This document shows, piece after piece, positions 44,598 through 53,576 of a stretch of DNA of 64,000 bases; position 1 is the stretch's first letter, and each line of letters opens with the position of its first letter. Both the position numbers and the translations under genes were made by a program. Origin of the DNA: Streptomyces parvulus (lineage in GTDB: Bacteria > Actinomycetota > Actinomycetes > Streptomycetales > Streptomycetaceae). Location: positions 372,001 to 436,000 of the forward strand of contig NZ_BMRX01000007.1 in the NCBI RefSeq assembly GCF_014648855.1, written 5' to 3'. The notes beneath the pieces are model-generated. The model made no database searches. It was not told the DNA's origin and worked only from the letters and a program-made list of their open reading frames with translations.

Positions 44598-46059
44598 CGT
44601 CCGCCTTCCACAGGTCGAACTCCGCGTCGCGCGGCCCGTACGCCACGTAGGGCTCGCCCTCGCCGAAGACCTGGACGGGGTGTGTCGCGTCCCAGGCGCG
44701 CCAGCCCGGGTCGCCGGATTCCGCGAAGCGGACCCACGCGCCGTGCATGGCGTCCGCGAGGGCCTGCGGGGCGCCCTCGCCCGCGAGCTTGCGGGAGTCC
44801 GGGGAGTCGCCCGAGTCGAAGACGAAACCCAGCTCCAGCGCGTGGCAGGCGCCGAGGCCGGGGAGGGTGGACGGCCAGGCGAACTCGTAGACGTACGAGG
44901 AGCCGGGCCGCGCGTCGGCCACGCGGTGCAGCGGGACGCGGAGCAGGTGGTCGGTGACCAGTTGCCCCACCGTCTCGGCGGCACCGGCGTCGGGGCGGGC
45001 CGCGCGGTAGCCGCGGACGACCTCGTTGCCGCAGTGGCAGCGGGCGCGCGCGCCCGCGAGGGCCACCGCGCCGAGGCGGTCGACGCGTTCGAGGAGGCCG
45101 CCGGGGACCAGCCAGAGGCGGTACTCGTCGCGGGTCCAGCCCATCATGAGGTCGACGTCGCGGGCCGCGTCGCCGTCGACGAGCGCGTCCAGCGGGTCGT
45201 GGGGCATCACGTCGCCGTCGACGACGATGCCGAAGGCGGGGCCGCCCAGCACGGGGCTGCTGAACCGGCCCACCTCGGCCTGGGCGCGCAGCAACTGCGC
45301 GCGGTCGGCGGCCGCGAAGGACTCGGCGGTGGCGGGGATCCGGAGCCGGGCGGCCATCCGGCGGACCATGCGCCGCACCTTGTCGCGGTCGGCGGCCTCG
45401 GGCGCGCCGCTCTGGAGCACCGCCCGGCGGAACAGGCCCCGGGCCCGGGGCGCGGCGAGCAGGGCGCCGGTGCTGATGGCGCCGGCGGACTGACCGGCGA
45501 CGGTCACGCGGTCGGGGTCGCCGCCGAAGGCCGAGATGGACGCCCGCACCCACTCCAGGGCGGCGATCTGGTCGCGCAGGCCGGCATTGGCGGGGGCATC
45601 CGGGAAGAGGCCGTAGCCCTCGACGCCGAGGCGGTAGTTGACCGAGACGCAGACCACGCCGTCCCGGGCGAAGGTGGCGCCGTCGTAGACGGGTACCGCG
45701 GAGGATCCCCTGGTCAGGGCGCCGCCGTGCAGCCAGACCAGGACGGGCAGCCGGGCGCCGGGGCCGGGCTCGGGGGTCCAGACGTTGAGGTTGAGGCAGT
45801 CCTCGCCGGGGATCGCCGGGTCGGAGAGGTACTGGGCGAAGGCCTCGGAGTAGGGCGGTTTCGGGGCCGTGGGGTCGAAGGATCCGGCGTCGCGCACGCC
45901 GTCCCAGGGCTCGGGCGGAGCGGGCGGGCGGAAGCGCAGCGGACCGAAGGGCGGGGCGGCGTAGGGGATGCCGCGGAAGACGGCGATCCCGTTCTCGTAC
46001 CGGCCCCGCACGGCCCCGTACACCGTGCTGACCTCGGGTTTCGTCCGGTCTGCCGTCAT
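44554..46059 (-). CDS. Carboxylesterase, type B family
   Basis: A 501-residue alpha/beta-hydrolase. GIAVFRGIPYAAPPFGPLRFRPP and EDCLNLNVWTP are type-B hallmarks, with the oxyanion hole HGGAL. The nucleophile elbow GQSAGAISTGALLAAP carries the catalytic Ser (about 195). GGDPDRVTVA, FGIVVDGDVMP and a late acid/His pair around ACHALELGFVFD complete the triad. It lacks a signal peptide, so the ester substrate is likely intracellular. ATG start has no strong ribosome binding site. Monocistronic. Confidence 0.92.
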   Translation of the reverse strand: MTADRTKPEVSTVYGAVRGRYENGIAVFRGIPYAAPPFGPLRFRPPAPPEPWDGVRDAGSFDPTAPKPPYSEAFAQYLSDPAIPGEDCLNLNVWTPEPGPGARLPVLVWLHGGALTRGSSAVPVYDGATFARDGVVCVSVNYRLGVEGYGLFPDAPANAGLRDQIAALEWVRASISAFGGDPDRVTVAGQSAGAISTGALLAAPRARGLFRRAVLQSGAPEAADRDKVRRMVRRMAARLRIPATAESFAAADRAQLLRAQAEVGRFSSPVLGGPAFGIVVDGDVMPHDPLDALVDGDAARDVDLMMGWTRDEYRLWLVPGGLLERVDRLGAVALAGARARCHCGNEVVRGYRAARPDAGAAETVGQLVTDHLLRVPLHRVADARPGSSYVYEFAWPSTLPGLGACHALELGFVFDSGDSPDSRKLAGEGAPQALADAMHGAWVRFAESGDPGWRAWDATHPVQVFGEGEPYVAYGPRDAEFDLWKADVTMRGMRTRRLVRR

Positions 46060-46198
46060 GTGCCCACCAGCCCTTCGCCGCACTCCCGTACCGCTCATGG
46101 CACAGCGTCACCGCGGCCGTGTCTATTCCGGACCCTCCGCTTCGGCGCGGCTGGGGGACAATGGAGGCCACGCACGCCGCACTGCGCAGGAGGCCGTC

Positions 46199-46537
46199 GT
46201 GACCCTCGACCCTCATCGCTCCACTCAGAACGCGCCCGTATGGATCGCCGAGGCGGGCGGGCACCACGCGGTGCTGGCCTTCGCCGGCACCCTCGACTCG
46301 CACGCGCTCCAGGTCCTGGAGGAACTGGTCATGGACCCGCGGCTGCGGGAGCCCACGGACTGGACCCTGGAGATGAGCGGCCTGGAGAACATCGACCTGG
46401 CGTCCGCGTACGCGCTGATGCGGGCGGTGACCAGAGCGCCCGAGCCGGTCAGCCTGACGGTCCGGGGTGCCCGCCCGGCCGTCCACCGGGTGCTGCGCCA
46501 GGCGGGTCTGGACACCGTGGTCACCTACGCGGAGTGA
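46199..46537 (+). CDS. STAS-domain protein (anti-anti-sigma-like)
   Basis: A 112-residue protein in which HHAVLAFAGTLDSHALQVLEELVM, WTLEMSGLENIDLASAYALMRAV and VSLTVRGARPAVHRVLRQAGL follow the STAS beta-alpha pattern of SpoIIAA/RsbV proteins. The usual phosphorylatable Ser in the DxSG(V/L) motif is here within SGLENIDLASAY: the residue alignment suggests A-S rather than the standard S, so phospho-regulation is unsure. The GTG has AGGAGG 6 bases upstream. It is the only free STAS domain in the window and could be a target for its phosphatases and kinases. Confidence 0.75.
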   Translation: MTLDPHRSTQNAPVWIAEAGGHHAVLAFAGTLDSHALQVLEELVMDPRLREPTDWTLEMSGLENIDLASAYALMRAVTRAPEPVSLTVRGARPAVHRVLRQAGLDTVVTYAE

Positions 46538-46561
46538 TGCGCCGCTGGGCGGCGGGCGGCC

Positions 46562-47233
46562 TCAGTTGGTCGTGGCGGCCGTGACGGTGCCCACCGTGAC
46601 CGCGGCCAGGGTGCGCAGTACGGCCGTGTTCACCGCCTCGGCGCCCCAGCTGTCCTGCTCCAGCCGCTTGGCCCGCTGGTAGACCTTGCCCGACCAGGGG
46701 ATCACCCGGTGCAGGCTCGGCAGGGTCCCGCTAGCGGAGAGCAGGCCGATCAGGGCGGCCGTGCGCGCGTCGGGCTCCTCCTCGTCCACCAGGACGGCGC
46801 GCACCCGCTCCAGCACGGCCTGCTTGTGCCGGGTGTCGGCCGCGGACAGCGACGTCGTGGGGAACAGGCCCAGTACCTTCTTGCGCTCCCGGCGCACCAT
46901 CCCGCGCTCGACGAGCCGGTCGAGGACCGTCTCGCGCAGGCCGGTGCCGATCTCGATGAGGAGGGTGTTGACGCCCCGGGTGCGCGCGGAGACCTTCCGG
47001 TGGGCCTCGCGGAGCACCGGGTCGGACAGCGGGGCCCCGGCGACGGCGTGCACGCGCACGCCGTCCATGCCCACGTCGCGCCGGTCGACGCGCAGCCGCC
47101 CGGCCTGGGCCAGCTCGACGAGCACGGCGCCGCCCTGGGTGTAGTACACCGTCCCGGCGCCCGCGATGGCGCCCGACGCGTCGTCGAACATCAGCAGCGT
47201 CAGGTCCTCGACGATGAGCGGGTCCTTCTGCAT
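46562..47233 (-). CDS. GPP34-family (GOLPH3-like) phosphoprotein
   Basis: A 223-residue protein. The N-terminal KDPLIVEDLTLLMFDDASGAIAGAGTVYY and central LAQAGRLRVDRRDVGM, then the C-terminal helical LRTLAAVTVGTVTAATT, fit the GPP34 domain. In eukaryotes it is a Golgi phosphatidylinositol-4-phosphate binder. Bacterial copies are found mainly in actinobacteria and may associate with membrane lipids. It has a good ribosome binding site (GGAGGGAAGAGG). It is divergent from a regulator/ABC operon across a strong palindrome, suggesting a shared control. Confidence 0.85.
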   Translation of the reverse strand: MQKDPLIVEDLTLLMFDDASGAIAGAGTVYYTQGGAVLVELAQAGRLRVDRRDVGMDGVRVHAVAGAPLSDPVLREAHRKVSARTRGVNTLLIEIGTGLRETVLDRLVERGMVRRERKKVLGLFPTTSLSAADTRHKQAVLERVRAVLVDEEEPDARTAALIGLLSASGTLPSLHRVIPWSGKVYQRAKRLEQDSWGAEAVNTAVLRTLAAVTVGTVTAATTN

Positions 47234-47266
47234 GGCCTCTTCCCTCCGTCCTCTCCCGACTTGCCC

Positions 47267-47304
47267 GCCGGGAAAGTCAAGAGTAACTTTCCCGGCAGGA
47301 AAGT
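47267..47304. promoter_or_regulatory. Divergent operator: 11-bp-arm palindrome plus extra half-site
   Basis: GCCGGGAAAGT and ACTTTCCCGGC form perfect 11-bp arms separated by 8 bases. A third half-site GGAAAGT follows two bases further (47298-47304). It lies between the GPP34 gene and the winged-helix/ABC operon. TTGACT on the minus strand could be a -35. The winged-helix protein of the operon is the natural binder. Confidence 0.75.
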
Positions 47305-47336
47305 AAAGCGTGGACGTGGAAGGGGAGGCGGTGGCC

Positions 47337-47834
47337 GTGGGCGCACCGGTGAACGCGGAACAGGCATGGCGGGACCTCCAGCGCATCCGGGTGCCGCAGG
47401 AGCGGGTGTACGACGAGGTCGAGCGATCCGCGTCCGGCGGGCCCCGCACGACGTACGGCACGGCCGGGCTCATGTGGCTCTTCCTCGCCGCCCAGGGCCT
47501 GGAGCCGCCCCCGTGGGGCGTCGCGCTCGCGGCCGTCGCGTACCTCGCGCTGCTGGCGTGGATGGTCGTGACGCACACCAACCGGGGCCGGGTGCGGCTG
47601 CACCACTCCCGCTACGACTGGCGTTCGCTGGCCACCTTCGCCGGGGGCGCGGTGCTGGTCGGCGGGGTGACGGTGCTGACCGGGCGGCTGGCCCGGCCGC
47701 TGGAGCCGCTGGCGGGCAGCGTGATCCAGGCGACCGCGGCGGCGGCCGTCTTCGTGCTGTTCGTCGGCCCCGCCAACCGCTGGGCGACCGGCACGCTGCG
47801 CGGCCGCGGCGCGGGCGCGGAGGCGGGCCGATGA
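47337..47834 (+). CDS. Membrane protein, first gene of regulator/ABC operon
   Basis: A 165-residue protein. An N-terminal amphipathic region (AEQAWRDLQRIRVPQERVYDEVERSA) leads to three or four helices (TYGTAGLMWLFLAAQGL, PWGVALAAVAYLALLAWMVV, LATFAGGAVLVGGVTVLTG, VIQATAAAAVFVLFVGP). I do not recognise the family. Start: this GTG has AGGGGAGG 8 bp upstream; GTGs at 47310 and 47331 are possible. It overlaps the regulator gene by 4 bp. Confidence 0.65.
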   Translation: MGAPVNAEQAWRDLQRIRVPQERVYDEVERSASGGPRTTYGTAGLMWLFLAAQGLEPPPWGVALAAVAYLALLAWMVVTHTNRGRVRLHHSRYDWRSLATFAGGAVLVGGVTVLTGRLARPLEPLAGSVIQATAAAAVFVLFVGPANRWATGTLRGRGAGAEAGR

Positions 47835-48181
47835 GCGTACCCAGCGGCTTCGACGAATTGATCCACCCCGCCACCAGGCTGTCGGTGGTCGCCCTGCTCG
47901 CCGCCACCGAGTGGGCGGACTTCGCGTTCGTCCGCGACAGCCTCTCGCTCAGCGACTCCGCGCTCTCCAAGCAGCTGCACACGCTGGAGGAGGCCGAGTA
48001 CCTGGAGATCCAGAAGGAGGGTGCCGGCCGCAAGCGGCGCACCCGGGTGCGGCTGACGGACCGGGGGCGCACCGCCTTCGAGGGGCACGTGGCGGCCCTC
48101 CGGGCCATCGTCCAGGGCGCCGGGCCGCAGGGGGACGGCGCGGAGAGGCGGGACTCCCGTCCGGCGGAGGCGGCCCGATGA
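47831..48181 (+). CDS. Winged-helix transcriptional regulator (MarR/HTH_34 type)
   Basis: A 116-residue protein: FDELIHPATRLSVVALLAATEWADFAFVRDSLSLSDSALSKQLHTLEEAEYLEIQKEG is a typical winged helix of the HTH_34/HTH_27 class, followed by the basic wing GRKRRTRVRLTDRGRTAF. Its stop overlaps the ABC ATPase start and its start overlaps the membrane protein stop, both by 4 bp. It likely controls this operon and the divergent GPP34 gene through the palindrome at 47.27 kb. Confidence 0.9.
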   Translation: MSVPSGFDELIHPATRLSVVALLAATEWADFAFVRDSLSLSDSALSKQLHTLEEAEYLEIQKEGAGRKRRTRVRLTDRGRTAFEGHVAALRAIVQGAGPQGDGAERRDSRPAEAAR

Positions 48182-49089
48182 CCGCGTCGTCCGCCCCCGT
48201 GGTCCGCGCCCGCGGCCTGACCATGGCCTACGGCGCCGTGGGCATCCTGCACGGCGTCGACCTGGACGTGCACCGCGGCGAGGTCCTCGCCCTGCTCGGG
48301 CCCAACGGCGCGGGCAAGACCACCACCGTCGAGATCCTGGAGGGCTTCCGGCGGCGCTCGGGCGGCGAGGTCAGCGTGCTCGGCAGCGACCCGGAGCGGG
48401 GCGACGACGCCTGGCGGGCGCGGATCGGGCTGGTCCTCCAGTCCTGGCGCGACCACCGCCGCTGGCGGGTCGCCGAACTGCTGACGCACTTCGCGGCGTA
48501 CTACGCCGACCCGCGCGACCCGGCCGGGCTGCTGGACCTGGTCGGCCTCACCGAGCAGGCCGGCCGGCAGGTGGAGCGGCTGTCCGGCGGCCAGCGCCGA
48601 CGGCTGGACGTCGCGCTCGGCATCGTCGGCCGCCCCGAGCTGCTGTTCCTGGACGAGCCCACCACCGGCTTCGACCCCGAGGCCCGCCACGAATTCCACC
48701 TGCTGGTCGAGCGGCTCGCCCGTGAGGAGGGCGTCACCGTCCTGCTGACCACGCACGACCTGGTCGAGGCCGAACGGCTCGCCGACCGGATCGCCATGCT
48801 GGTCGGCGGCCGCATCCGGGCCCACGGCACGCCCGCCGAACTGGCCCGGGGGGCCGCCGCGCGGGCCGAGGTCCGGTGGACCGCCGCCGACGGGACGCCC
48901 CGCCGCGAACGCACCGCGGATCCCTCGCGGCTGGTCTGGGAGCTGCACCGCGACGCCGGCGGCCCGATCGCCGGCCTGGAGGTCCGCCGGCCGACGCTGG
49001 AGGACACGTACCTGCACATGGTGCACCGCCCGGACGACGCGGCCGCGGGCACCGAAGGGAACACGAACAGCGAGGAACGGGCCGCATGA
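48178..49089 (+). CDS. ABC transporter ATP-binding protein
   Basis: A 303-residue ATPase. Walker A is LLGPNGAGKTTTVEIL (about 38-53), with Q-loop in IGLVLQSW, signature RLSGGQRRRLDVALG, Walker B LLFLDEPTTGFDPEAR and switch His in LLTTHDLVEAE. A C-terminal extension after 240 resembles DrrA/antibiotic-export ATPases. It pairs with the permease downstream (4-bp overlap) as an exporter of unknown substrate. Confidence 0.95.
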   Translation: MTASSAPVVRARGLTMAYGAVGILHGVDLDVHRGEVLALLGPNGAGKTTTVEILEGFRRRSGGEVSVLGSDPERGDDAWRARIGLVLQSWRDHRRWRVAELLTHFAAYYADPRDPAGLLDLVGLTEQAGRQVERLSGGQRRRLDVALGIVGRPELLFLDEPTTGFDPEARHEFHLLVERLAREEGVTVLLTTHDLVEAERLADRIAMLVGGRIRAHGTPAELARGAAARAEVRWTAADGTPRRERTADPSRLVWELHRDAGGPIAGLEVRRPTLEDTYLHMVHRPDDAAAGTEGNTNSEERAA

Positions 49090-49979
49090 CCGAGACGCAC
49101 CCGGCGCAGGACGGCCAGCGCCGCGCCGTCCGCACCCCCTGGCGGGCCGGGCTCCTGCGCGGCGGCATCGAACTGCGGCACCTGCTGCGCAACCCCAAGG
49201 AGATGTCCGGCCACCTCGGCAACGTGGTGGTGGCGCTGGTCGTCGCCGGTCTCGTCGGCGACGACGTGCCCGGCACGCGGACGCCGATGGCCCACCTGGT
49301 GCTCGCCGGTTTCGCGGCGTACCTGATCTTCCAGGTGGGGCTGCTCAACCTCCCGCAGATGCTGGTGACGGAGCGGGAGGAGGGTGCCCTGCTGCGGCTG
49401 CGCGCGACGCCCGGCGGGATCCACGCCTACCTGGTGGCCAAGTCCCTGCTGGTGGTCGTCACGACCGTCGCCACCCTGGCGGTCCTCCTGGCGCTCGCCG
49501 CGCTGCTGGTGGACGGGCCGCTGCCGCAGGGCCCGGCGGGCTGGGTGACGCTGCTGTGGGTCACCATGCTCGGGCTCCTCGCCGTCGTGCCGCTGGGCGC
49601 GGCGATCGGCGCGGTGCTGCCCAACCCGCGCGAGGCACTGGCGTTGATCATGCTGCCCGCGATGGCGCTGCTGTTCACCTCCGGTGCGGTCTTCCCGCTG
49701 ACCTCGCTGCCGGTGCCGGTCCAGCAGGCGGCCTCCGTCTTCCCGCTCAAGTGGATGGCGCAGGGCCTGCGTTCGGCGCTGCTGCCGGACAGCGCCCGCG
49801 CCGCCGAGGCGGCCGGCTCCTGGGAGCTGCCCATGGTCGCCCTCGTCCTGAGCGCCTGGGCCGTCCTCGGCTTCCTGCTCGCCGTGCCCCTGCTGCGCCG
49901 GGCCGCCCGCCGGGAGTCCGGCTCCCGCGTGGCGGCCGGCATCCGCAGGGCGGAGCAGAGCGGCGTGCCGGCCGGATAG
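49086..49979 (+). CDS. ABC-2 type transporter permease
   Basis: A 297-residue membrane protein with six helices, beginning near VVVALVVAGLVGDDV and including LPQMLVTEREEGALLRLRATPGGIHAYLVAKSLL, the conserved ABC-2 cytoplasmic helix. MLPAMALLFTSGAVFPLTSLPVPVQQAASVFPLKWMAQGLRSALLP matches the family motif. It forms the pore for the adjoining ATPase, usually exporting drugs or lipids. The last gene of the operon; 49 bp separate it from the LuxR-type gene. Confidence 0.93.
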   Translation: MTETHPAQDGQRRAVRTPWRAGLLRGGIELRHLLRNPKEMSGHLGNVVVALVVAGLVGDDVPGTRTPMAHLVLAGFAAYLIFQVGLLNLPQMLVTEREEGALLRLRATPGGIHAYLVAKSLLVVVTTVATLAVLLALAALLVDGPLPQGPAGWVTLLWVTMLGLLAVVPLGAAIGAVLPNPREALALIMLPAMALLFTSGAVFPLTSLPVPVQQAASVFPLKWMAQGLRSALLPDSARAAEAAGSWELPMVALVLSAWAVLGFLLAVPLLRRAARRESGSRVAAGIRRAEQSGVPAG

Positions 49980-50028
49980 CGCCCGCCGCGGCTCCTCCCT
50001 CGGCGCGCCGCACCGTGGGAACGCTGCG

Positions 50029-52677
50029 ATGCTGAGAGGCGGACGCGCTTCTCGCGGAGCGGTGAAGGTGGTGCTGGCCATGGCCTGGGAGAGGCGGAGT
50101 GGTCGCGAGCCGGTGGCGCCGGCGCACGATCTTGGCGCGGCCCCGTTCCTGCGCACCCGCACGGCGGTGCCCGCGCTTCCCCCCACGTTCCTGCGCCGCG
50201 GGCGCCTGACCCGGCGGCTGGACGCGGGCCTGGACACCCCGCTGACGCTGGTGAGCGGTGCCGCGGGGGCCGGGAAGACCCTGCTCGCCGCCGACTGGGC
50301 GGCCCGGGCGGAGCGGCCCGTCGCCTGGCTCACCAACGACGCCGGACACCAGGGCAGCGGGACGTTCTGGGCGTACGTGCTGGAGGCGCTGCACGGCGCC
50401 GGGGAGTCCGTGCCGCCGGAGGTCGGGGCGCCCGCCTGCGGGGACCGGGCCGACGCCCTGTTCCCCGCGCGGCTGGCCGGCGCGCTGTGCGAGCGGGACC
50501 GGCCGGTGACCGTGGTGCTGGACGAGTACGACCGCGTGAGCGACCCCGAGATCTCGGCGCAGCTGGAGTTCGTGCTGCGGCACGCCGGCCCCGGGCTGCG
50601 CCTCGTCCTGGTCACCCGCAACGAACCCCGCCTGCCCCTGCACCGCTACCGGGCCTCCGGTGAGCTGACCGAGATCAGGAACGCCGACCTGGCCTTCACC
50701 CCCGACGAGGCCGCCGAACTGCTCGGCCTGCACGGCCTGGAGCTCCCCCGGCACGCCACGCTCGGGCTGGTGGAACACACGCGCGGCTGGGCCGCGGGGC
50801 TGCGGCTGTGCGCGCTGGCGGCCCGGGACAGCGCGGACCCGGAGCGGTACCTGAAGGAGTTCGAGGCCGGGCACTCGGCCGTCGCGGACTTCCTGCTGGC
50901 GGAGGTGCTCGACCGGCAGAGTCCCGGCACGCGGGGCCTGCTGCTGCGGGTCAGCGTGCTCGGCGACTTCCCGCCCGGGCTGGCCGACGCGCTGACCGGG
51001 CGCCGCGACGCCGAGTCCGTACTGGCCGGGCTGCGGCGCCAGAACGCGTTCGTCGAGTACCTGGGGGACGTCTCGTACCGGCTCCACCCGCTGTTCGGGG
51101 AGATCCTCCGCGCCCACCTGCGCGAGCGGCTGCCGGGTCTGGAGGCGGAGCTGCACCGGCGGGCCGCGGGCTGGCTGCGGCGGCACGGGCGGCTCACCGA
51201 GGCCCTGCGGCACGGGGCCGCCGCCGACGACTGGGAGTTCACCGCCGGGGCCCTGCTCGGGGACCTCGCCGTCGGCCAGTTCTTCACCGGGCTGCGCTCC
51301 CCCGACCTCGCGGCGCTGTTCGCGCGGATGCCGGCCACGGCCACCGATCCGGCCGCCGAGCTGGTCCGCGCGGCGAGCCGGCTGGCCCGCTCCGACCCCG
51401 AGGGCGGTCTCGCCCATCTGCGCCACGCCGAGCGGGCGCTGCCCGTGGACACCCCGGCCGCCACCCGCATGTGCGGCGCGCTGCTCCGGGCGCTGGCGGC
51501 GCGGCTCACCGGTTCGCCCGGGGACGCGGCCACCGCGGCCGGGGACGCCGGGCGGCTGCTGGCCGAGGTGCCGCAGGGGCTGCGGGAGGAACATCCCGAG
51601 GTGCCGGCGCTGCTGCGGGCGCACGTCGGCTGCACCCTGCTGTGGGCCGGGCACCTGGACGAGGCGCGCGCCGGTCTCGCGGCCGTGGCGGGCGGCGGCG
51701 AACGGGCGGCGACGGCCCCGGCCCGCGAGGACGCGCTGGGCCACCTCGCCCTGCTCGACTACCTCGACGGCCGCCCCTCGGCCGCCGAGAACAGGGCGCT
51801 GGCGGCCACGGCGCTGCGGCGGCGGTTCAGCCTGCCGGCGGGGTGCGGATCGGGCATCGCCCTGGTGGTGCTCGCCGCGGTGGCCGTGGAACGCGACGAA
51901 CTCGAACGCGCCGAGGCGTGGCTGGACGCGGCGGACGGCGGGGAGCAGGCGGTGCGGGACCCGGTGTGCGCGGGCTTCGGGGCCACCACCCGGGCCCGGC
52001 TGCTGCTGGCCCGCGGCCGGCCCCGCGCCGCCCTCGACGCGCTGCGGCGGCCGGTGCCCGGGGTGACCGCCTCACCGTGGCTGGAGGCGCACCGCACCGT
52101 GCTGACCGCCGCCGCGCACCAGGCCGAGGGGCACCGCGGGGCGGCCTGCGCCCTGCTGCGGAGGGTGCCGCCGTCCCCGGCGATGTGCGCGGTGGAGGCG
52201 GCGGGCGTCCAGTACGCCGCGGGCTTCCCCGAGGCCGCGCTCAGACGGCTCGACGCGCTCCCCGCGCGGGGCGGCCCCGGTCCGGCGGTGCGGGTGCGGG
52301 CCGCGCTGCTCAGGGCGCGGGCCGCCGATGCCGCCGGGGACACCGGCACCGCGCGCCGGCTCGTCGAACACGCGGTGCGCGAGGCGCGCCGCGAGCGGCT
52401 GCGGCGCCCGCTGCTCGACACCGGCCCGTGGATACGCCCGCTGCTGGACCCGGCGCCCGCGCCGCCGCCCGCCCCACCGGTCGTCCCGGACCTCAGCCTG
52501 CGGGAACGGGAGGTGCTGAGCGGGGTCGCGCGGCTGATGTCGTACGAGGAGATCGGGGCCGACCTGTTCATCTCGGTGAACACGGTCAAGACCCACCTGA
52601 AGAACGCCTACCGGAAGCTGTCCGTCAACCGGCGCTCGGACGCCGTACGACGGGCGCGGGAGCTGCACCTGCTGTGA
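50029..52677 (+). CDS. Large ATP-dependent LuxR-family (MalT/LAL-type) regulator
   Basis: An 882-residue regulator. The N-terminal STAND NTPase has Walker A VSGAAGAGKTLLAADWAA (about 75-93) and Walker B VTVVLDEYDRV. DGKT-like sensor motifs follow: LVLVTRNEPRLPLHRYRASGELTEI. A long tetratricopeptide-like helical middle (400-790) holds repeated ALRRL/ALAA helices. The C-terminal LuxR HTH is LSLREREVLSGVARLMSYEEIGADLFISVNTVKTHL. The ATG at 50029 opens the frame; GTG at 50071 or ATG at 50080 may be the true start. Its inducer is presumably a small sugar or metabolite. Confidence 0.9.
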   Translation: MLRGGRASRGAVKVVLAMAWERRSGREPVAPAHDLGAAPFLRTRTAVPALPPTFLRRGRLTRRLDAGLDTPLTLVSGAAGAGKTLLAADWAARAERPVAWLTNDAGHQGSGTFWAYVLEALHGAGESVPPEVGAPACGDRADALFPARLAGALCERDRPVTVVLDEYDRVSDPEISAQLEFVLRHAGPGLRLVLVTRNEPRLPLHRYRASGELTEIRNADLAFTPDEAAELLGLHGLELPRHATLGLVEHTRGWAAGLRLCALAARDSADPERYLKEFEAGHSAVADFLLAEVLDRQSPGTRGLLLRVSVLGDFPPGLADALTGRRDAESVLAGLRRQNAFVEYLGDVSYRLHPLFGEILRAHLRERLPGLEAELHRRAAGWLRRHGRLTEALRHGAAADDWEFTAGALLGDLAVGQFFTGLRSPDLAALFARMPATATDPAAELVRAASRLARSDPEGGLAHLRHAERALPVDTPAATRMCGALLRALAARLTGSPGDAATAAGDAGRLLAEVPQGLREEHPEVPALLRAHVGCTLLWAGHLDEARAGLAAVAGGGERAATAPAREDALGHLALLDYLDGRPSAAENRALAATALRRRFSLPAGCGSGIALVVLAAVAVERDELERAEAWLDAADGGEQAVRDPVCAGFGATTRARLLLARGRPRAALDALRRPVPGVTASPWLEAHRTVLTAAAHQAEGHRGAACALLRRVPPSPAMCAVEAAGVQYAAGFPEAALRRLDALPARGGPGPAVRVRAALLRARAADAAGDTGTARRLVEHAVREARRERLRRPLLDTGPWIRPLLDPAPAPPPAPPVVPDLSLREREVLSGVARLMSYEEIGADLFISVNTVKTHLKNAYRKLSVNRRSDAVRRARELHLL

Positions 52678-52686
52678 GCCGGACCG

Positions 52687-52884
52687 TCACACCGGGCGCT
52701 GGCGCAGCTCCAGCACCCGCAGGCCGAGGGACTGGCAGCGGTCGAGCAGCCCGTACAGCTCGCCCTCGTCCACGACGGCTCCGTACAGCACCGTCTGGCC
52801 GCCCATCTCCACGTGCTCCAGCTCGGGAAAGGCCCCGGCCAGCGCGGTCGACAGATGGCCGTCCACGCGGATCTCGTAGCGCAT
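52687..52884 (-). CDS. Small conserved protein, unknown function
   Basis: A 65-residue protein (MRYEIRVDGHLSTALAGAFP, QTVLYGAVVDEGELYGLLD, LGLRVLELRQR). It looks like a tiny beta-alpha fold with alternating hydrophobics. The ATG has GGAGG-type GGAGGGAGGCGGGGCG upstream. It converges on the MalT-like regulator, 9 bp from its stop. Found in Streptomyces genomes; no function known to me. Confidence 0.7.
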   Translation of the reverse strand: MRYEIRVDGHLSTALAGAFPELEHVEMGGQTVLYGAVVDEGELYGLLDRCQSLGLRVLELRQRPV

Positions 52885-52917
52885 CGCCCCGCCTCCCTCC
52901 TGCGATCGGCGCCCGGG

Positions 52918-53490
52918 TCAGTCGGGCGGTGTCTCCCGGCCCTGCCGCCGCAGACCGGTCTGCACGGCGCCCACCAGCACCCGGGCGGCCACACCCACCA
53001 GGAGCAGGCCGCCCGCCATCTGGATCATGACCACCAGCCGGCCCGTCTGCGAGCGCGCGACGATGTCGCCGTACCCGACGGTGGCGAACGTGGCCAGCGT
53101 GAAGTACAGCGAGTCGGTCTTGGTCAGGGCCTCGCTGAACGTCCCGGGGCTGGCCCGCTCCAGCAGGTAGTAGAACGCCGCGAACAGCACCAGGAAGAGC
53201 ACGGCCGTGGCGGCCAGCGCCTCGGCGGCTCGCAGCCGGGGGTGCGGGGAGCGCAGGATGGCCCGCAGCTCCCACAGGAAGACCAGGACGACCGCGACGA
53301 GGCCGCACACGAACGCCGCCCAGGTGGCGGCCGTGGGCCGCTCGTCCAGGGGCAGCAGGTAGTAGGCGAGGAAGAGGCCCGTCGTCACGCCCGCCGCCCG
53401 CGCGAGGGCCACGGCCGTCGCCCGCCTGCGCCGGGGCTCCGGCCCCGTGGGCGGGCCGGGGCCCGTCCCCTCGTTCACCGGTTCGTCCAC
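52918..53490 (-). CDS. Two-pore-domain-like potassium channel
   Basis: A 190-residue ion channel. Two membrane pairs occur: GVTTGLFLAYYLLPLDE with AFVCGLVAVVLVFLWELRAIL, and AVLFLVLFAAFYYLLERA leading to the pore and VVMIQMAGGLLLVGVAARVL. The pore filter reads TLATFATVGYGDIV, a K+ channel TVGYGD signature. The start is uncertain: this GTG, or GTG at 53529, or another within; none has a strong ribosome binding site. It lies divergent to the SHOCT protein gene and 33 bp from the small protein gene. Confidence 0.85.
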   Translation of the reverse strand: MDEPVNEGTGPGPPTGPEPRRRRATAVALARAAGVTTGLFLAYYLLPLDERPTAATWAAFVCGLVAVVLVFLWELRAILRSPHPRLRAAEALAATAVLFLVLFAAFYYLLERASPGTFSEALTKTDSLYFTLATFATVGYGDIVARSQTGRLVVMIQMAGGLLLVGVAARVLVGAVQTGLRRQGRETPPD

Positions 53491-53576
53491 GCTGCCATCA
53501 CACCGCCGGCGGCTGCCGTGCCGGATCACCCGCGGCGGGTGATCCGGGGGGCCCGCGCCGCTCCGAGACTGTGGAC

